A DNA stretch of 64,000 nt from Stemphylium vesicarium (GCA_004380135.1 QXCR01000073.1:1-64000); one strand, 5' to 3'. Counted from the stretch's first letter, positions 21,730 to 32,903 are shown. The notes: generated by a model from the sequence alone, not told the origin. Numbers and translations: made by a program.

Positions 21730-22646
21730 GATGCGACCAACTATGAGATTAGCATGGCGAGGAGCCAAATTCGATCTTTTTGAAGGAACAAATGCCCCAC
21801 TATTTCGTCGTGGTACGTGATGCTTACGAGTAGTCTCGACTCAATCTTGTGGGGCGAAGCTGTATCGAAGATTGAGGTCCAATCTGGCAAAGGAGTATGT
21901 GACCAATCGCCATTGAAGCGCATAGTCAGTCGAAGTGTCTAGTCTAGCCACTCGGCAGATACCTTTTAGTTCACAATAGAAGCGAACGGTCAACTTGATA
22001 CCCTCACGCATGGCTTCGAAACATAGCGACGTTGTTCTAAATACTAGGGGCGGCGTGCTGATAACCCGCGGGGAAAGAGCTCGATGAGCAGCGACAAATG
22101 ATAAAAGCGATTGTAGGGCAACTCCCGATAATCAAGTAGGCGTCCTCTGCTCACTTCTGTGTATATTCCGGTTCGCGCTGTATGAAGGTGCCGAAGGTGA
22201 CTGATCTTAGAGTGCGGAAGTTGAGACTTCCCCGCCATATCCGACTTCAGGTTGGGTCTCCGCCCCGCGCTAGCTAACATTAAGCCAGCACCCCGCAGCC
22301 CTAGACATCTTAGACTCAATCGACTCTAACATGTCCAATACGGAAACTTTCCACGCACTTGCGCTTACTTTGTTAACGTCAAGTACCATACTGACGCCAT
22401 GCCAGATCGGCCCTCAATGCTATCGGCAGAAAAACAAGCACCGCGGATATGCTGCTGCTTCTACAGCGTCTATCCCGTCCCTGCCGCGGCTATCCCCCCA
22501 TGAAGATTGCGACTAGCATCGTACATCGGCTACAGTTTGAAACGAGTTAAAGAGAAGCATGCAAGCATAAATGCATATTACCGATTTCCCTACTCGAACC
22601 CATTCACACAACGCAGCAAACAACTCCAGAACATACATCCTCGAAA
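21730..22646. other. Intergenic between divergent genes
   Basis: Separates the muconate-cyclase-like gene (minus) from the aldoxime dehydratase gene (plus). It should contain both promoters. No coding sequence is supported; a 91-codon minus frame at 22044-22319 has no domain. Confidence 0.4.
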
Positions 22647-23786
22647 ATGTCCTGTCCAGCACGCATCCACCCCCTCCGCAGACCCGCAAACCACAAAGCC
22701 CCCATCCCCCGGTGGAAGCTCGCCCTCCCCTCCACTGTCCAGCGAGTCTACATCTCCTATATCGGCGTGCAAACCCGGGTTACCAGCAAGCAAGCCCACG
22801 CCGCAACTTCGGCCGCAGTCTCAGAAATCCAAAGTTGGCTCGCGCAACCCACAGGGCCAGCAGCAAGTGAGTCCTTCACCATGCTAGACGGGTATGACAA
22901 TTCCAACGCCACGGTGTGGGTGTGCTACTGGGACTCATCTTCAAACTACCACAACGCCATGTCACTGCTTTCGTTGAAGACGGTGCATGAGAGATTGGAT
23001 GCGGCGGAGCGGGCGGATGTAGGGCTCTGGAACGAGACCTTTAGCACATCTGTCTCACGGCTCGAGACGAACTACTCGGGGCTGGATTATCTACCGGGTC
23101 TAGCCCGTCTTCCAGGTGCTACGGTGCAGGAACATGATTTGTCCACTTATTGGGGCGCGGCTCGGGATCGGATTCCAGATTCGGGTGTTGACTTGTTTCC
23201 TGGCACACGTCATCATGAGAAACAGCACGAGGAGAGAGAGGAGAAGGGGGTCGAAAGCGTGCTGAAGGGACTAGGTCAGCGCGTTAGTGGTAAAAACACA
23301 ACTGGCAACATCGTGCACATACGCTCAGGCCAGTGGTGGGACAACTGCGAGTCTGAAGAGGTAAAAGCGTACGAAGAGAAACTCGAACCTAGCCTCTGCC
23401 AGGGTCTCGAATTTCTTCGCAATAACCCCGAGGAAAGCGGTGCGTTGAGTATTCAGTACTTGCGCAACGAAGATGTACCCTCCCCCTCCACCGCCACCGG
23501 CACGGACCAGGCGAAGAGAGTGGAGAAGAAAGAATCATGTGGCGCGGGTTTCTTCCGCAATCTTTCGGATCTGGAATCCTGGGCAAAGAGCCACAAGAGT
23601 CATCTAGCCATCTATACGGGCGCACTGAGACATTATAAGCAGTTTGGTGAGAACAGACGGTTTCGCACGTGGCATGAGGTCTGTGTGATTGGGGAGGGGG
23701 AAGCTTCGTTTGAGTATGTGAATTGCACGAGGGGGACGGGTGTGTTGGGGAAGGGAGAGGTGGATATGAAGTGTGAGGAGCTGTAG
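22647..23786 (+). CDS. Haem-dependent aldoxime dehydratase (phenylacetaldoxime dehydratase type)
   Basis: An intronless 379-residue protein, close to the roughly 350-370 residues of the family. Blocks seen in order: SCPARIHPLRRPANHKAPIP, TVQRVYISYIGVQ, MLDGYDNSNATVWVCYWDSS, STYWGAARDRIPDSG, IVHIRSGQWWDNCESEE, FFRNLSDLESWAKSHKSHL, RFRTWHEVCV and EASFEYVNCTRGTG. In characterised bacterial enzymes an Arg after YWG, a Ser in the R-S-G-Q block, a haem-ligating His and a distal catalytic His are required. Candidates here are R in AARDR, S in IRSGQ, H in SHKSHL and H in TWHEV. The reaction is dehydration of an aldoxime to a nitrile in the cytosol. The gene is tail to tail with the MATE gene, 49 bp apart. 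Confidence 0.88.
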   Translation: MSCPARIHPLRRPANHKAPIPRWKLALPSTVQRVYISYIGVQTRVTSKQAHAATSAAVSEIQSWLAQPTGPAASESFTMLDGYDNSNATVWVCYWDSSSNYHNAMSLLSLKTVHERLDAAERADVGLWNETFSTSVSRLETNYSGLDYLPGLARLPGATVQEHDLSTYWGAARDRIPDSGVDLFPGTRHHEKQHEEREEKGVESVLKGLGQRVSGKNTTGNIVHIRSGQWWDNCESEEVKAYEEKLEPSLCQGLEFLRNNPEESGALSIQYLRNEDVPSPSTATGTDQAKRVEKKESCGAGFFRNLSDLESWAKSHKSHLAIYTGALRHYKQFGENRRFRTWHEVCVIGEGEASFEYVNCTRGTGVLGKGEVDMKCEEL

Positions 23787-23835
23787 ATTGGGAGGTGGGG
23801 TTTGACGAAAGGGCGATTGTATATGATGGGTCATG

Positions 23836-25971
23836 TTAGGTTACTCCAGTGGATGTGGTATCATGGTCTAATCTAAGCATCGTTACGCGGATATATATCC
23901 AAGACACGGGTTGTGTAGCCAAGTACAAGAATTTTCTACGCGATCTAGCCCGCGGCATTCCGTACTTTGGCATCTTCGACGGCTTTATCCCAGCTAGTTC
24001 TGTAGATGAAGACGCCCTCGATGGCAGCGACGATGCCGAGCGCAATCGCTGGGCCCTACAAGATGGGTTAGCACAGTACACTATAATCATTGCCATGGCG
24101 ATTATACTTACAATCCAGAGACCGTACAAGCCCCAATGGGCACCAAATCCGGTACCAAAGCTAACTGGAATACCGACAGCATAGTAAGCGAACAAGCCAA
24201 CGTAGCCACCAATCTCCTGTCGCCCCAGTCCGCGAAGTATGCCGTTGCAATTGGTAGCAAGCGCATCGAAAACCTGGAAAGTAGCACAGAGTGGGAGGAG
24301 CTTCGCTACCATTTCGATGACCTCTTCATCGGGAGTGAACAAGCGGGGAATGGCTTCGCGAAGTAGAGACAGGAGAAGAAGATTGAACACGCCCACAAAG
24401 ATGGACGCGAACACTGCTACCTTTGCTGCTGTTTTCGCAGGAACAGCAAGCGTGGCGCCAATCAAGTTGGCAATGCGCGTCGAAGCCGCGACGCTCATGG
24501 GAAACGGGATCTGGAACGTGATACCGGTGATCGAACCGAGAACAGACTGCGCCGCCAGCTCAGTAGGCCCCAGCCAACTCGAGCTTAGTGTAAGAATCTC
24601 AAAAGCGAGAAACTCCGCCAGAACCATGATGAGGCCCGGAAGTGCGAGCTTTACCATGGGCATCCAGTTTATGAGAGCGCGACGGTCGAACCCGCCCCAG
24701 CATTGGTAGCCGTCGATGAAGTAGACGTACAGGAAGAGCAAGAGGGGCAGAATATTTTCGGTAATGGCGACGGCGATGGGGGCGCCGATGAATCCCCAGC
24801 CCAGATGCCATACCATGAACCAGTTCAGGAAGGCGTTGAGTGGGGCGCAGATGAGCAGGATGTACATGGTGGCGCTGAAGATGCCCTGGGCTTGCACGTA
24901 GCGCTTCCCGCTTTCGAATGCGGCGTAGCCTGGTGCGCCAGCGATAAGAACCTTTAGGTACAATCCAGCGAGACGAACGGTTTCTTTCTCGGGAACAATT
25001 GCGGAGAGGATCTGAGTTCCGAATGCCCATATCAGCGATATGGGGATGGTGATTAGGAGTAAGAAGTATAGCATGCGCTGTAGTTGCAGACCGACAAGAT
25101 GATGACGTCCCGAGCCGTAGGCTTGTGCGCAGAGCGTGTCGAGCGAGGTTGCTAGTCCTTGGTATACTGCGTACCCGGTTATTGACGCAGTCATACTGGC
25201 CAGACTCACGGCTCCGAGCTCGGTCTTGCCAATGTGACCGACAGTGAAGATGCTGGCTACAGGCAGGCTATATTGCAGCAAGAAGGTCAAGATCAATGGC
25301 GCGGAAGTTTTTGTCAAGACTTTTGCTTCGCGCTGCCAGCTTGTGTTGATCTTTCCTGCTGCGACCGCCTCATCCCATTTCTTATGGATGGTTTTGGGCG
25401 AGTCCAACCCGCCGTATGGCTCGCTTTGGTCGCCGCCAGATGCGCCGAGTAATGCTGTCCGCTCGGAAAGTGACTCAATGGCGCTCTCCTCATCCGGCCC
25501 ACTTCGCACTTTGCGTAATCCGGTGATTGACATTTTTGACCGTACACGGTCGAACGGGCCCTCGCTTCCAGCTCGCGGGTGTTTTGGCGGCAAAAGATGG
25601 TTATCGCGTAATAAGCTTCTCTCCTCGTCTCGCACCGTCTCCCGCTCTTTCTTCGACAGGTGACTGTGCTTTTTCCACGATGTCGAGATATGACTCCGTT
25701 CAGGCACGCTGGAGGAGATTATGGCTGTAGATCGCGAGCCCGGGTTTACCCAAGAAGGCCGACGGTAGGAATTGATCATGGAAAATTGGCGGGCGGTGTC
25801 TGAGCCGGACGAGGCATCGTCATCTTCTGATGCTGAATTGTCTTGTTCAAGATCTCTGGCGATTGCCTCTTCTGCAACATGTTGCGATTGAGTGAAGCCT
25901 TCCATTTGTGACGTGACATCGTTTGCGAAATCGCTGACAGGATGTTCTGTTGGTGCTGATGGTGGAGCCAT
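23836..25971 (-). CDS. MATE-family multidrug/toxin efflux transporter
   Basis: An intronless 711-residue protein. The first 210 residues are cytosolic and Ser/charged-rich (ISTSWKKHSHLSKKERETVR). Then comes the MATE core: KVLTKTSAPLILTFLLQYSL begins span 1, LGAVSLASMTASITGYAVYQ spans 2-3, and GLATSLDTLCAQAYGSGRHH is the conserved 'LDTLCxQAxGAG' loop. SSWLGPTELAAQSVLG and AASTRIANLIGATLA mirror these in the second half. GLGRQEIGGYVGLFAYYAVGIPVSF is the typical seventh-to-eighth loop region. Twelve spans are expected. The fungal relatives (yeast Erc1 type) export amphipathic cations in exchange for H+ or Na+. The long N-terminus is usual in Dothideomycete members. The neighbouring aldoxime dehydratase suggests, but does not prove, a shared detoxification role. 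Confidence 0.9.
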   Translation of the reverse strand: MAPPSAPTEHPVSDFANDVTSQMEGFTQSQHVAEEAIARDLEQDNSASEDDDASSGSDTARQFSMINSYRRPSWVNPGSRSTAIISSSVPERSHISTSWKKHSHLSKKERETVRDEERSLLRDNHLLPPKHPRAGSEGPFDRVRSKMSITGLRKVRSGPDEESAIESLSERTALLGASGGDQSEPYGGLDSPKTIHKKWDEAVAAGKINTSWQREAKVLTKTSAPLILTFLLQYSLPVASIFTVGHIGKTELGAVSLASMTASITGYAVYQGLATSLDTLCAQAYGSGRHHLVGLQLQRMLYFLLLITIPISLIWAFGTQILSAIVPEKETVRLAGLYLKVLIAGAPGYAAFESGKRYVQAQGIFSATMYILLICAPLNAFLNWFMVWHLGWGFIGAPIAVAITENILPLLLFLYVYFIDGYQCWGGFDRRALINWMPMVKLALPGLIMVLAEFLAFEILTLSSSWLGPTELAAQSVLGSITGITFQIPFPMSVAASTRIANLIGATLAVPAKTAAKVAVFASIFVGVFNLLLLSLLREAIPRLFTPDEEVIEMVAKLLPLCATFQVFDALATNCNGILRGLGRQEIGGYVGLFAYYAVGIPVSFGTGFGAHWGLYGLWIVSIIAMAMIIVYCANPSCRAQRLRSASSLPSRASSSTELAGIKPSKMPKYGMPRARSRRKFLYLATQPVSWIYIRVTMLRLDHDTTSTGVT

Positions 25972-26614
25972 TGCTGGCGAGGGTCAAACTTCAAGAACGA
26001 AGCCAGACTTCTGGTGGTCTGCGTGTAGCAGTCTCGCTGGAAGATATGGAGAATATAACCAAGTGAAGGAGCCCTGGACTGGCAAAAAGTTGGGAGTGGG
26101 GCATGACTGATACGGCTCTACTCACGGCGGCTAGTATTGGCTGCAAAAAGCGCAGCCATGTTCCGATGTGGAAGCTGCACGCGAAAATAGTTGCTGCTGC
26201 ACTAGCTTCCGCCCTTTCGCCTTTCCGTTGGCATATGAAAAGCGCGGCATTAGACGCACGTCGTGACTCTTAGCTCCACGGCTTCGACGATTTAGTGGTT
26301 GCTGCAGAGTTGGGATCAATTGAGCATATCGTGGGCTGAGACAAGCATCGTGACACATATTGAAGGGCATTGCGCTGACGCTGCAAGGGTTGTAGTCACA
26401 CCTGCCGCTACGGCAGCTGAGTCATGAGTCAGGTTTTTCGAAAACGCATCTTTCTTTTCAATTGTCCGTTCATGTCACCACAAGCGTAATCCAGCGGTTC
26501 GACCATTAATAGTAAAGAAGCCACAAAGAAAAAAGTAGAGTCTGTAATGTGAGACAAATTCGTCACTAATGATATCATTATTGGGTTACAAAACTGTACA
26601 AACATCTTGTCATT
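25972..26614. other. Intergenic, 0.64 kb
   Basis: Between the MATE start and the PEX12 stop. No supported gene. It is A/T-rich near 26510-26600, as expected for the PEX12 3' UTR. Confidence 0.4.
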
Positions 26615-28015
26615 TTAAACGACTACCCTCCTGAGTCCCTCGGTTCCGCCGAGTACTCTTCGCCCAGTCACGGCATCTCTACCCTTTCCGCTCTCCCATC
26701 GTCCTTCTCGACTACCCTCTTCTTTGCCCCAGCCCTCGTCCTCTTCTTCGCCGTCTTGACCAGTCTTGAGCCCAGCAGCGCCTTCCATGAAAGCAACCTG
26801 GCGATCATGTTCTCCATCAACCCAGCGATGTATGCATGTGTAGCAATACACGTAGCCTGTGGGTGAGGCTGTTGGGTTGACAATGGGCGTTACGCAGATG
26901 GGACATAGCGCTGAAGAGGGCGGCGAGGCTACTGTCAGTATAGGCAGGAGAGTGGTGGAGGATATAGGAGGATCGATGCGATGAGATTTGTTCGACGAGG
27001 AGGATGTTGGTCGTGGCTTCTCAGAAGCATCGGCCTGCTTGGAAGCCTGTTTTTTCGCGGAAGGTGGTAGGGAAGGTAGTATTGGGGGGGGTAGGTCGAT
27101 GTTTTCTGCTGCCTTTCGCGACATTTGTCGGGCAAAGTCTGAGGCGTGCCACCATTCCAGGAATTTGAGAGCGAATATACTGGTGGGTAGCAGAATCTTG
27201 AGCGAACTCAATAGTCGCGGCTGGACGGTCCTGGCCAGGTTCCTTGGTGAGAAGATGGATCCTCCTTCTCCGGGCCGCGCAGGGCCGGTCTTCCTCGGAG
27301 CTGTCGCCAGTTCAATCGCCCTGTGGTCGGCCTCTCCCAATCTACGTATCCTCGACCCGATGAGCCACATGAAGGGCGAGTGGTATTTGGTGCCGTCAAA
27401 GAGGTATGCCATGTTGAAGACCAACAGCGAAAAGTAGTAGGCGGCGTTGACGCTGGGGTAGATGTTGCGCAGGAACCATTTGTAATAGTGCAACAGCCTC
27501 TCCTTGACAGGGGCACCGGCCCTCAGCCCTTCTCTTTCGCGATTGTAGCCCGGGCCGAGTAGGTTGGCATGCGCAGCGTGAACGTCATAGCCCTCGTCGA
27601 ACTTCCTCTTCAGCCACGGTATTCCCACCAGCACTGCGAGGTTCTTCCATATATCGCTGCTCCCTAATTTGACCGCCTCTCTCACGCTCTCTGATGCGCC
27701 GAGTTGTGCGCGCGGTATCTCGCCGCCTCGCACCCTGAGCACACGAGCGCGCTTGAGGCCATAGAAGTTCTCGGTGAAGGAGCCGCCGTACGTGCGCAGG
27801 AAGTGGCGCTCGACGAGGAGCATTATCAGCGCGTAGACCTCATCGAAGGAATTGAGGATGGGCAGCAGATAGCGCGGATATCGGGGTGTGGAGATGGCGA
27901 GTAGGTAGCGAAGCGACGGGGGCAGGAGCGATGCGAGTTGCTGTTCGGAGAGAAGCTCGAAGAGTGAGGGCTTGAGGTCGTCTATTCCATTCTGTAGAGC
28001 GGGCAGGAACTCCAT
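26615..28015 (-). CDS. PEX12: Peroxin Pex12, peroxisomal RING E3 ligase subunit
   Basis: I place the start at the ATG at 28015, because MEFLPALQNGIDDLKPSLFELL is the conserved Pex12 N-terminus; the frame stays open 56 codons further upstream (ATG at 28183) without family-like sequence. The protein is 466 residues. Residues 1-300 form the Pex2/Pex12 membrane region (SLLPPSLRYLLAISTPRYPRYL, SFDEVYALIMLLVERHFL, HYYKWFLRNIYPSVNAAYYF, YLFDGTKYHSPFMWLIGSRI). Near the C-terminus is a RING-like zinc finger, CPICVTPI...GYVYCYTCIHRWV. Pex12 works with Pex2 and Pex10 in the peroxisome membrane to ubiquitinate the import receptor Pex5 for recycling. A Ser/Gly/Glu-rich tail follows the RING. Divergent from the PQ-loop gene, 241 bp between starts. 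Confidence 0.92.
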   Translation of the reverse strand: MEFLPALQNGIDDLKPSLFELLSEQQLASLLPPSLRYLLAISTPRYPRYLLPILNSFDEVYALIMLLVERHFLRTYGGSFTENFYGLKRARVLRVRGGEIPRAQLGASESVREAVKLGSSDIWKNLAVLVGIPWLKRKFDEGYDVHAAHANLLGPGYNREREGLRAGAPVKERLLHYYKWFLRNIYPSVNAAYYFSLLVFNMAYLFDGTKYHSPFMWLIGSRIRRLGEADHRAIELATAPRKTGPARPGEGGSIFSPRNLARTVQPRLLSSLKILLPTSIFALKFLEWWHASDFARQMSRKAAENIDLPPPILPSLPPSAKKQASKQADASEKPRPTSSSSNKSHRIDPPISSTTLLPILTVASPPSSALCPICVTPIVNPTASPTGYVYCYTCIHRWVDGEHDRQVAFMEGAAGLKTGQDGEEEDEGWGKEEGSREGRWESGKGRDAVTGRRVLGGTEGLRRVVV

Positions 28016-28256
28016 GTTGCCCGTGATGAATGCAACAATGGGAGATGTTGCGGCTTCATTGATGACGGGGCACAGGGACGGATGCGCGCGCGCTTCAGCC
28101 GAGGCATGCTCGGAGCTTACCACAGCTGCCCGACGCGTACGGTACGTCACGCGCGCCGATTGCTGGCCAGCCGACTCAACCATTGCTATTTGTTGAGATT
28201 CCCATGTAGACGCGACAAGACTTTACTACCTGATTCACAGAAAACACATCGCCATC

Positions 28257-29231
28257 ATGAATCCAGATCACCAGAGATGTACCCAACTGCAGTACCCCGA
28301 CTTGATCAACTTCTCCGTCTCCGTGTAAGCCGCACATGCATTACGCAGTGAACACGTCTAACTAGCATATCCCACAGCTTCATAGTCGTCGGCATTCTCG
28401 TATCCTATCTCCCCCAGCACTATAAGATCATATCGCGCCGCTCATCCCGGGGTCTCAGCCCCATGTTCGTCCTGCTTGGGACTGTATCCGGCACCGCCAG
28501 CATCGCAAATATCCTAACGCTGCCTGAAAGCACAAGGGACATGGGCTGCTGCAAGGAAATCGGCAGCTTTCCCTGTGCGGCAGCCATGTTGGGTATAATT
28601 CAGATAGGCGTTCAGTGGAGCTGCTTCTTCTTCATGTAAGATACCCCCGGCGACAGTAGCATCAACATGAGCACTAACAGTCAGCAGCATGCTACTCTTC
28701 CTCGTCTTTTTTCCACGTGGTCCCCAGACCATCACAGACGAAGAGCAAGATTCCGACATGCCGACCTGGAAAGAAGCCGTTCTCGTCCTCGGCGTCTCCA
28801 TAGCCTTTTTCGTCGTCGCTCTGTTCGGCTCCGTCGTCTTCGTTTACGCCCTTCCCTCCCATGTCCGCGGCTGGGCCAACTTCCTCGGCCTTCTTGCTAC
28901 CGTGCTCGCCGCCATACAATACATACCCCAGATCCTCATGACTTGGCGACTGCAAGAGACAGGTAGCCTCTCCATTCCCATGATGTGCATACAAACACCC
29001 GGTAGCTTTGTCTTTGCTGCCAGTCTATACGCACGCCTAGGAATGGGAGGATGGAGCGCATGGGGCTTGTTCATATTCACTGGCATATTGCAAGGCTTCC
29101 TACTTGTCATGGGTCTGTCTTTCGTGATAAGGGACAGGAAAGCTCAGAAAGACCAATCGGTAGGTGATGCTAATGGAAATGCCCCTGACCAAAGCAGTGA
29201 GCGAACGCCACTGCTAGACAGTGAGAGGTAG
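28257..29231 (+). CDS. PQ-loop repeat membrane protein
   Basis: Three exons, 28257-28324, 28378-28635 and 28685-29231, with GTAAGC and GTAAGA donors; the lengths sum to 290 codons. Two PQ-loop motifs are visible: VSYLPQHYKIISRRSSRGLSP in exon 2 and AAIQYIPQILMTWRLQETGS in exon 3. About seven hydrophobic spans, an N-terminus MNPDHQRCTQLQYPDLINFS and a polar C-terminal tail ending ERTPLLDSER (an acidic dileucine-like vacuolar sorting signal). Proteins with two PQ-loops include lysosomal or vacuolar cystine and cationic amino-acid exporters and SWEET-type transporters. The substrate is not readable. It could act at the vacuole, given the dileucine-like tail. Adjacent to PEX12 but without an obvious functional link. 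Confidence 0.85.
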
Positions 29232-29941
29232 AACTGTTCATGTACACCATGTTTCGCTGTTTCAATTCATCGCTCCGTACATGTGACAGTCGTCGTTCCT
29301 TCAAGACTGGCATCTGACATTTAGGTACTCGTGGCTTTTGAAACCTACATATAAGGAGCCCCGCTAATATTACATTCCACATATACCGCGCTTTTCCATC
29401 TCTCGATTTTTCCAGTCCTCTTGAAAATAATCTTAACATGTCTCTCAACCCATGGCAAGCAAACATCGGGCTCCAGGATTTGTACATTGGCTAGCCGCCT
29501 AAGAGGAACCACGGTACCTATCCCATACCTGGACCTTACCTCCAACAACGGCTGTCACCGCTCTCGATCGGTCCATCGATCCCTGCATACCGAGTATGTC
29601 TACTGGCTTCTTACGAACAAACACAAAATTGTGGCGAGACCGACCTTCACGCCAAGCCGACCTAATGCCCTTTTGGCAGGTATCTCAACGTCGCCCTTGG
29701 CAACTTGGCAAAGAACCATCTACTCTCTTGTGACCTTCTCTTCCGGACACAGCACATGCAGGGCTCGTGATAAGAGTGGGCCCGACACGATGTTGCGCGC
29801 ACATTTATCCATGGAACCGGTATATACCAAGAAGTGGGGCGAATCTTGTATATGAAGATGGGATGCCGCCTGCTTGAACAACAGCGAACGTCTCATTTCT
29901 ACACTTGAACACTGAAATAGCTCAAGAATTGAAGTGACAAG
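29232..29941. other. Intergenic, 0.7 kb
   Basis: Between the PQ-loop and M28 peptidase genes. A 144-codon plus frame (29421-29855) lacks domains and splice support, so I do not call it. It should include the peptidase promoter. Confidence 0.4.
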
Positions 29942-31535
29942 ATGAAGTTTTCAAGCGCTATCGTTCTTGCGGGCGCGGCGCAGGCATTTGCTGCCGTGCG
30001 ACCGCGTCCCATGATCTCGTCTGGACCTATTCAAGAGCAGATCAAGACGGAGAAGTAAGTACCGCGGCAACTACCCACTTCCGCTACTAACGATTCCGCA
30101 GATTGATGAGCAACCTCAAGGCCTTCGACTCAATCGCGAAAGCCAATGGCGGAAACCGCGCTTTTGGTCTCCCTGGCTACGCAGCTTCAGTCGACTACAT
30201 GCTAGAAAAAACTCAAAACACGCATTTCAAGACATGGACACAGGACTTTCCAGCTTTGTTCAATCGCGTTGATTCCATTGAGTTCAGCGTGAGCAACAGC
30301 TCATACCGCGTTGTTGGGCTATCTTATTCTCCTTCTACACCTGCAGAGGGACTGACACTACCGCTTGTGCTGGGTGCTTCCGGGCCCGAAGGATGCACAA
30401 ACGAAGCCTACGACAACCTTGATGTAGAAGGAAAGATTGTCCTTGTCCAACGTGGCGCATGTCCCGATGGCACCACACTCGCCGGCCGTATGAAGCCCGC
30501 AGCAGCAGCCGGCGCCTCTGCAGTAATCATCTACGCCAGCGACACATCCAACGTAACAGGTGGAACACTTTCCAACCCTAACCCCGAAGAATACGTTTCA
30601 ACCGGCTACATCAACCTCGCCGACGCCGAGCCCCTCGTGGCCCGTCTTACAGCCGGTGACGCCATTGAAGCCTACTTCCAACAAACCCAGATCGTCGAAG
30701 AACGCATGACCCAAAACGTCTTCACCGAGACCAAAGACGGCGACCCCTCCAACGTAATCATGCTCGGCGCTCATCTCGACAGCGTGCAAGCCGGCGCGGG
30801 CATCAACGACGACGGCTCAGGCAGCACCTTGATCCTCGAAATCGCAAAAGCCCTACGCCGCTTCAACGTCAAGAACAAAGTACGTTTCGCATGGTGGGGC
30901 GCCGAAGAAAACGGCCTCCTCGGCTCAAAGTACTACACGCAGAATCTGGATCCCGCCGACGCGGACAACATTCTCACCTACCTCAACTTCGACATGGTGT
31001 CGCGCGGCTACTTTGGTGTCTTCGACGGCGACGGCAGCACGTTCAATCTTTCTGGTGCTGCTGGCTCTGCGGCCATCGAACAGCTCTTCATCGAGCACTT
31101 TGAGGCAGAGGGCGTGAATGTGACGGCTGCTCGCTTCACCGGCGGCAGCGATTACCAGTCGTTCATGAACATTGGGAAACCCGTTGGTGGCCTGCATACG
31201 GGCACGGGTGTCGAGCAGGATCCCTGCTACCACCAAGCTTGCGATACCATTGATAACCCGAACCCGGAGACGCTGACGATTAATGCAAAGGTATGTTACT
31301 TATTCGTCAAGAAGAATATGTTCTGCTGAAGAATAGAATGGGAATGCTAACTATGTGTCTTTAGGCTGCTGCTCACGTGCTTTCTATCCTGGCCACGAGG
31401 GGTGAGGAGATTATCCCTAGGAGCCCGGTTAATGCGAGTATGATTACTGAGAGGGGCATTATGGGTGTCGAGCCTAGGTGGACGTTGCCTGCTGAGGGCG
31501 AGATGCACCTTTCGACTTGTGGACATGAGGTGTAA
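29942..31535 (+). CDS. Secreted M28 zinc aminopeptidase with PA domain
   Basis: Exons 29942-30054, 30102-31290 and 31365-31535 join to 490 residues. A signal peptide (MKFSSAIVLAGAAQAFA) is followed by a propeptide-like stretch. A protease-associated (PA) domain lies around residues 130-230 (VEGKIVLVQRGACPDG, AGASAVIIYASDTSN). The M28 catalytic domain shows the metal ligands in order: His in LGAHLDSVQAG, Asp in GINDDGSG, Glu pair in WWGAEENGLLGS, Asp in LNFDMVSRGY, and His in DPCYHQACDTIDN. This is the S. cerevisiae vacuolar aminopeptidase Y / fungal leucine aminopeptidase 2 type layout. It cleaves N-terminal residues from peptides with two zinc ions. Secretion is predicted. The C-terminus ends EMHLSTCGHEV. 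Confidence 0.92.
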
Positions 31536-31953
31536 AAGGTGGAAAGATGTAATGCTACTAGCGGACGCAATTACGAGAAATGAAATGCATAATGTGAACC
31601 AAGAAATGTTCGTTCCGCAGCAAATGAGTGGTGGCTACAGGATTTGCTGTTCTTCTTTCGAGCTATATTTGATGCATGTGGATTTTCTCTAGTCTAATGC
31701 CAAAATCACGAGCATGACGATTTCAATGGCTTATGAGGTGAAGCAGCTATATTGTGTCCGTCTTCTTGCAAGTCATTAATGCAAACTCGAGCTTCACACA
31801 GTCCCCTAATTCCAGGATTCCAGCGCCTTGGCTTTTGACTTCTCGTACATCAAATGCAATATGAATTGGACGCAAGCGGATTTCCTCGCCAATGCGAAGT
31901 ACGCAAAACTTCATTTTGCGGACGACGCAGAGCGCCCTGGAGACAGATGCACC
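31536..31953. other. Short intergenic gap between convergent genes
   Basis: Contains the facing 3' UTRs of the M28 and caleosin genes. No supported gene. Confidence 0.4.
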
Positions 31954-32903
31954 TCACAACTTCTGCCCCATTGCACGAGCTTCGGATATTTTCCAGAAAA
32001 TGGTTCCATCGTATATGCCTCGGAGATCCTCTTTATAGACCCGTCCATCTGCAGGCCATAGTAGGATGTACGTCGCAATCCCTGCAAAACATCAGTCACT
32101 AGCCCTTCGATATCGAGAGATTTGAGCTGACACCCACATTCCAGCCCCCCAGCGAACCAGCCAAAGAAGTCATTCGCGCAGCACTGTCCCGCCCAAACAT
32201 CGTACATCGTCCGCCACGTCAAATAACCCCTTCCACCAGCATACTTGTCAAAGATGGCATCAAAGCGGCGCGTGTCAAGCTCAGAGTCCATATCATACGC
32301 GCCAGTCGTACTTCCGTGTCTATTCCGATTAATGTTGTGGAGGTTGATGGCGAAGAGCGGGTGTGGGAAGTACGTCGGCTGTGTACTGTAGGACGAGCAT
32401 ATCGCCATGGTGACTGCAGCCCATAGACACAAGGCGATGTTGAAGCCTAGTTTACGGAAGCCGATGAAAATGTCCCAGGGATATATCATGCCATCCCCGT
32501 CGGCATCCCAGAAGTCGCAGTGTCGGCGGAGGGTGGTGCGCCGTGTTTTTGGACTGGATAGTTTGCGGGAAGATCTCAGTTTCTCTTTTGGTCCTGCGTT
32601 CCATTTCAACGCATCCCGAGATTTGATGAGAATGGCTCCGCCGACCTTGCCACGGTCTACGCTTTCGTCTCTTGCCCTGCCGTTGTTGATGTCTCCAACC
32701 CCTGCAAGCCAATTGACTGTTTTTCTCTGGGAAGTTGTAGTATCTCCTTCAACAAGAGTTTCGTTAGAAGCTGACGTAGATTGATCTCGCGATCCGTCAT
32801 CGCAACCTTCATCCACTTCCGCCGACCTAAACCCACTGATAGCAGGCTTGTTGCCCCTCAAGCTCAAATGATTAGCTGACAAAATGTTGATTTGGATAGT
32901 CAT
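31954..32903 (-). CDS. Caleosin / peroxygenase
   Basis: Exon 1 is 32138-32903 and exon 2 31954-32081, joined across a 56-nt intron (GTGGGT..GCAG) as LE|WIATYILLWPADG; 297 residues. The N-terminal 120 residues are hydrophilic and not conserved. RRHCDFWDADGDGMIYPWD contains a candidate haem-ligand His (His128) and one EF-hand calcium loop (D-x-D-x-D-G-x-I-x-x-x-D). A hydrophobic stretch follows (GFNIALCLWAAVTMAI). NRNRHGSTTGAYD carries the second conserved His (His196). The C-terminus ADGRVYKEDLRGIYDGTIF matches the caleosin consensus. Caleosins are calcium-binding, haem-dependent peroxygenases on lipid droplets and membranes, acting on unsaturated fatty-acid hydroperoxides. Fungal members affect sporulation and virulence in some species. 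Confidence 0.9.

Noticed and set aside
26988..27437. 149-codon plus-strand frame
   Set aside because: Antisense shadow of PEX12.
29421..29855. 144-codon plus-strand frame
   Set aside because: No domain, no splice support, and a composition like translated non-coding DNA.
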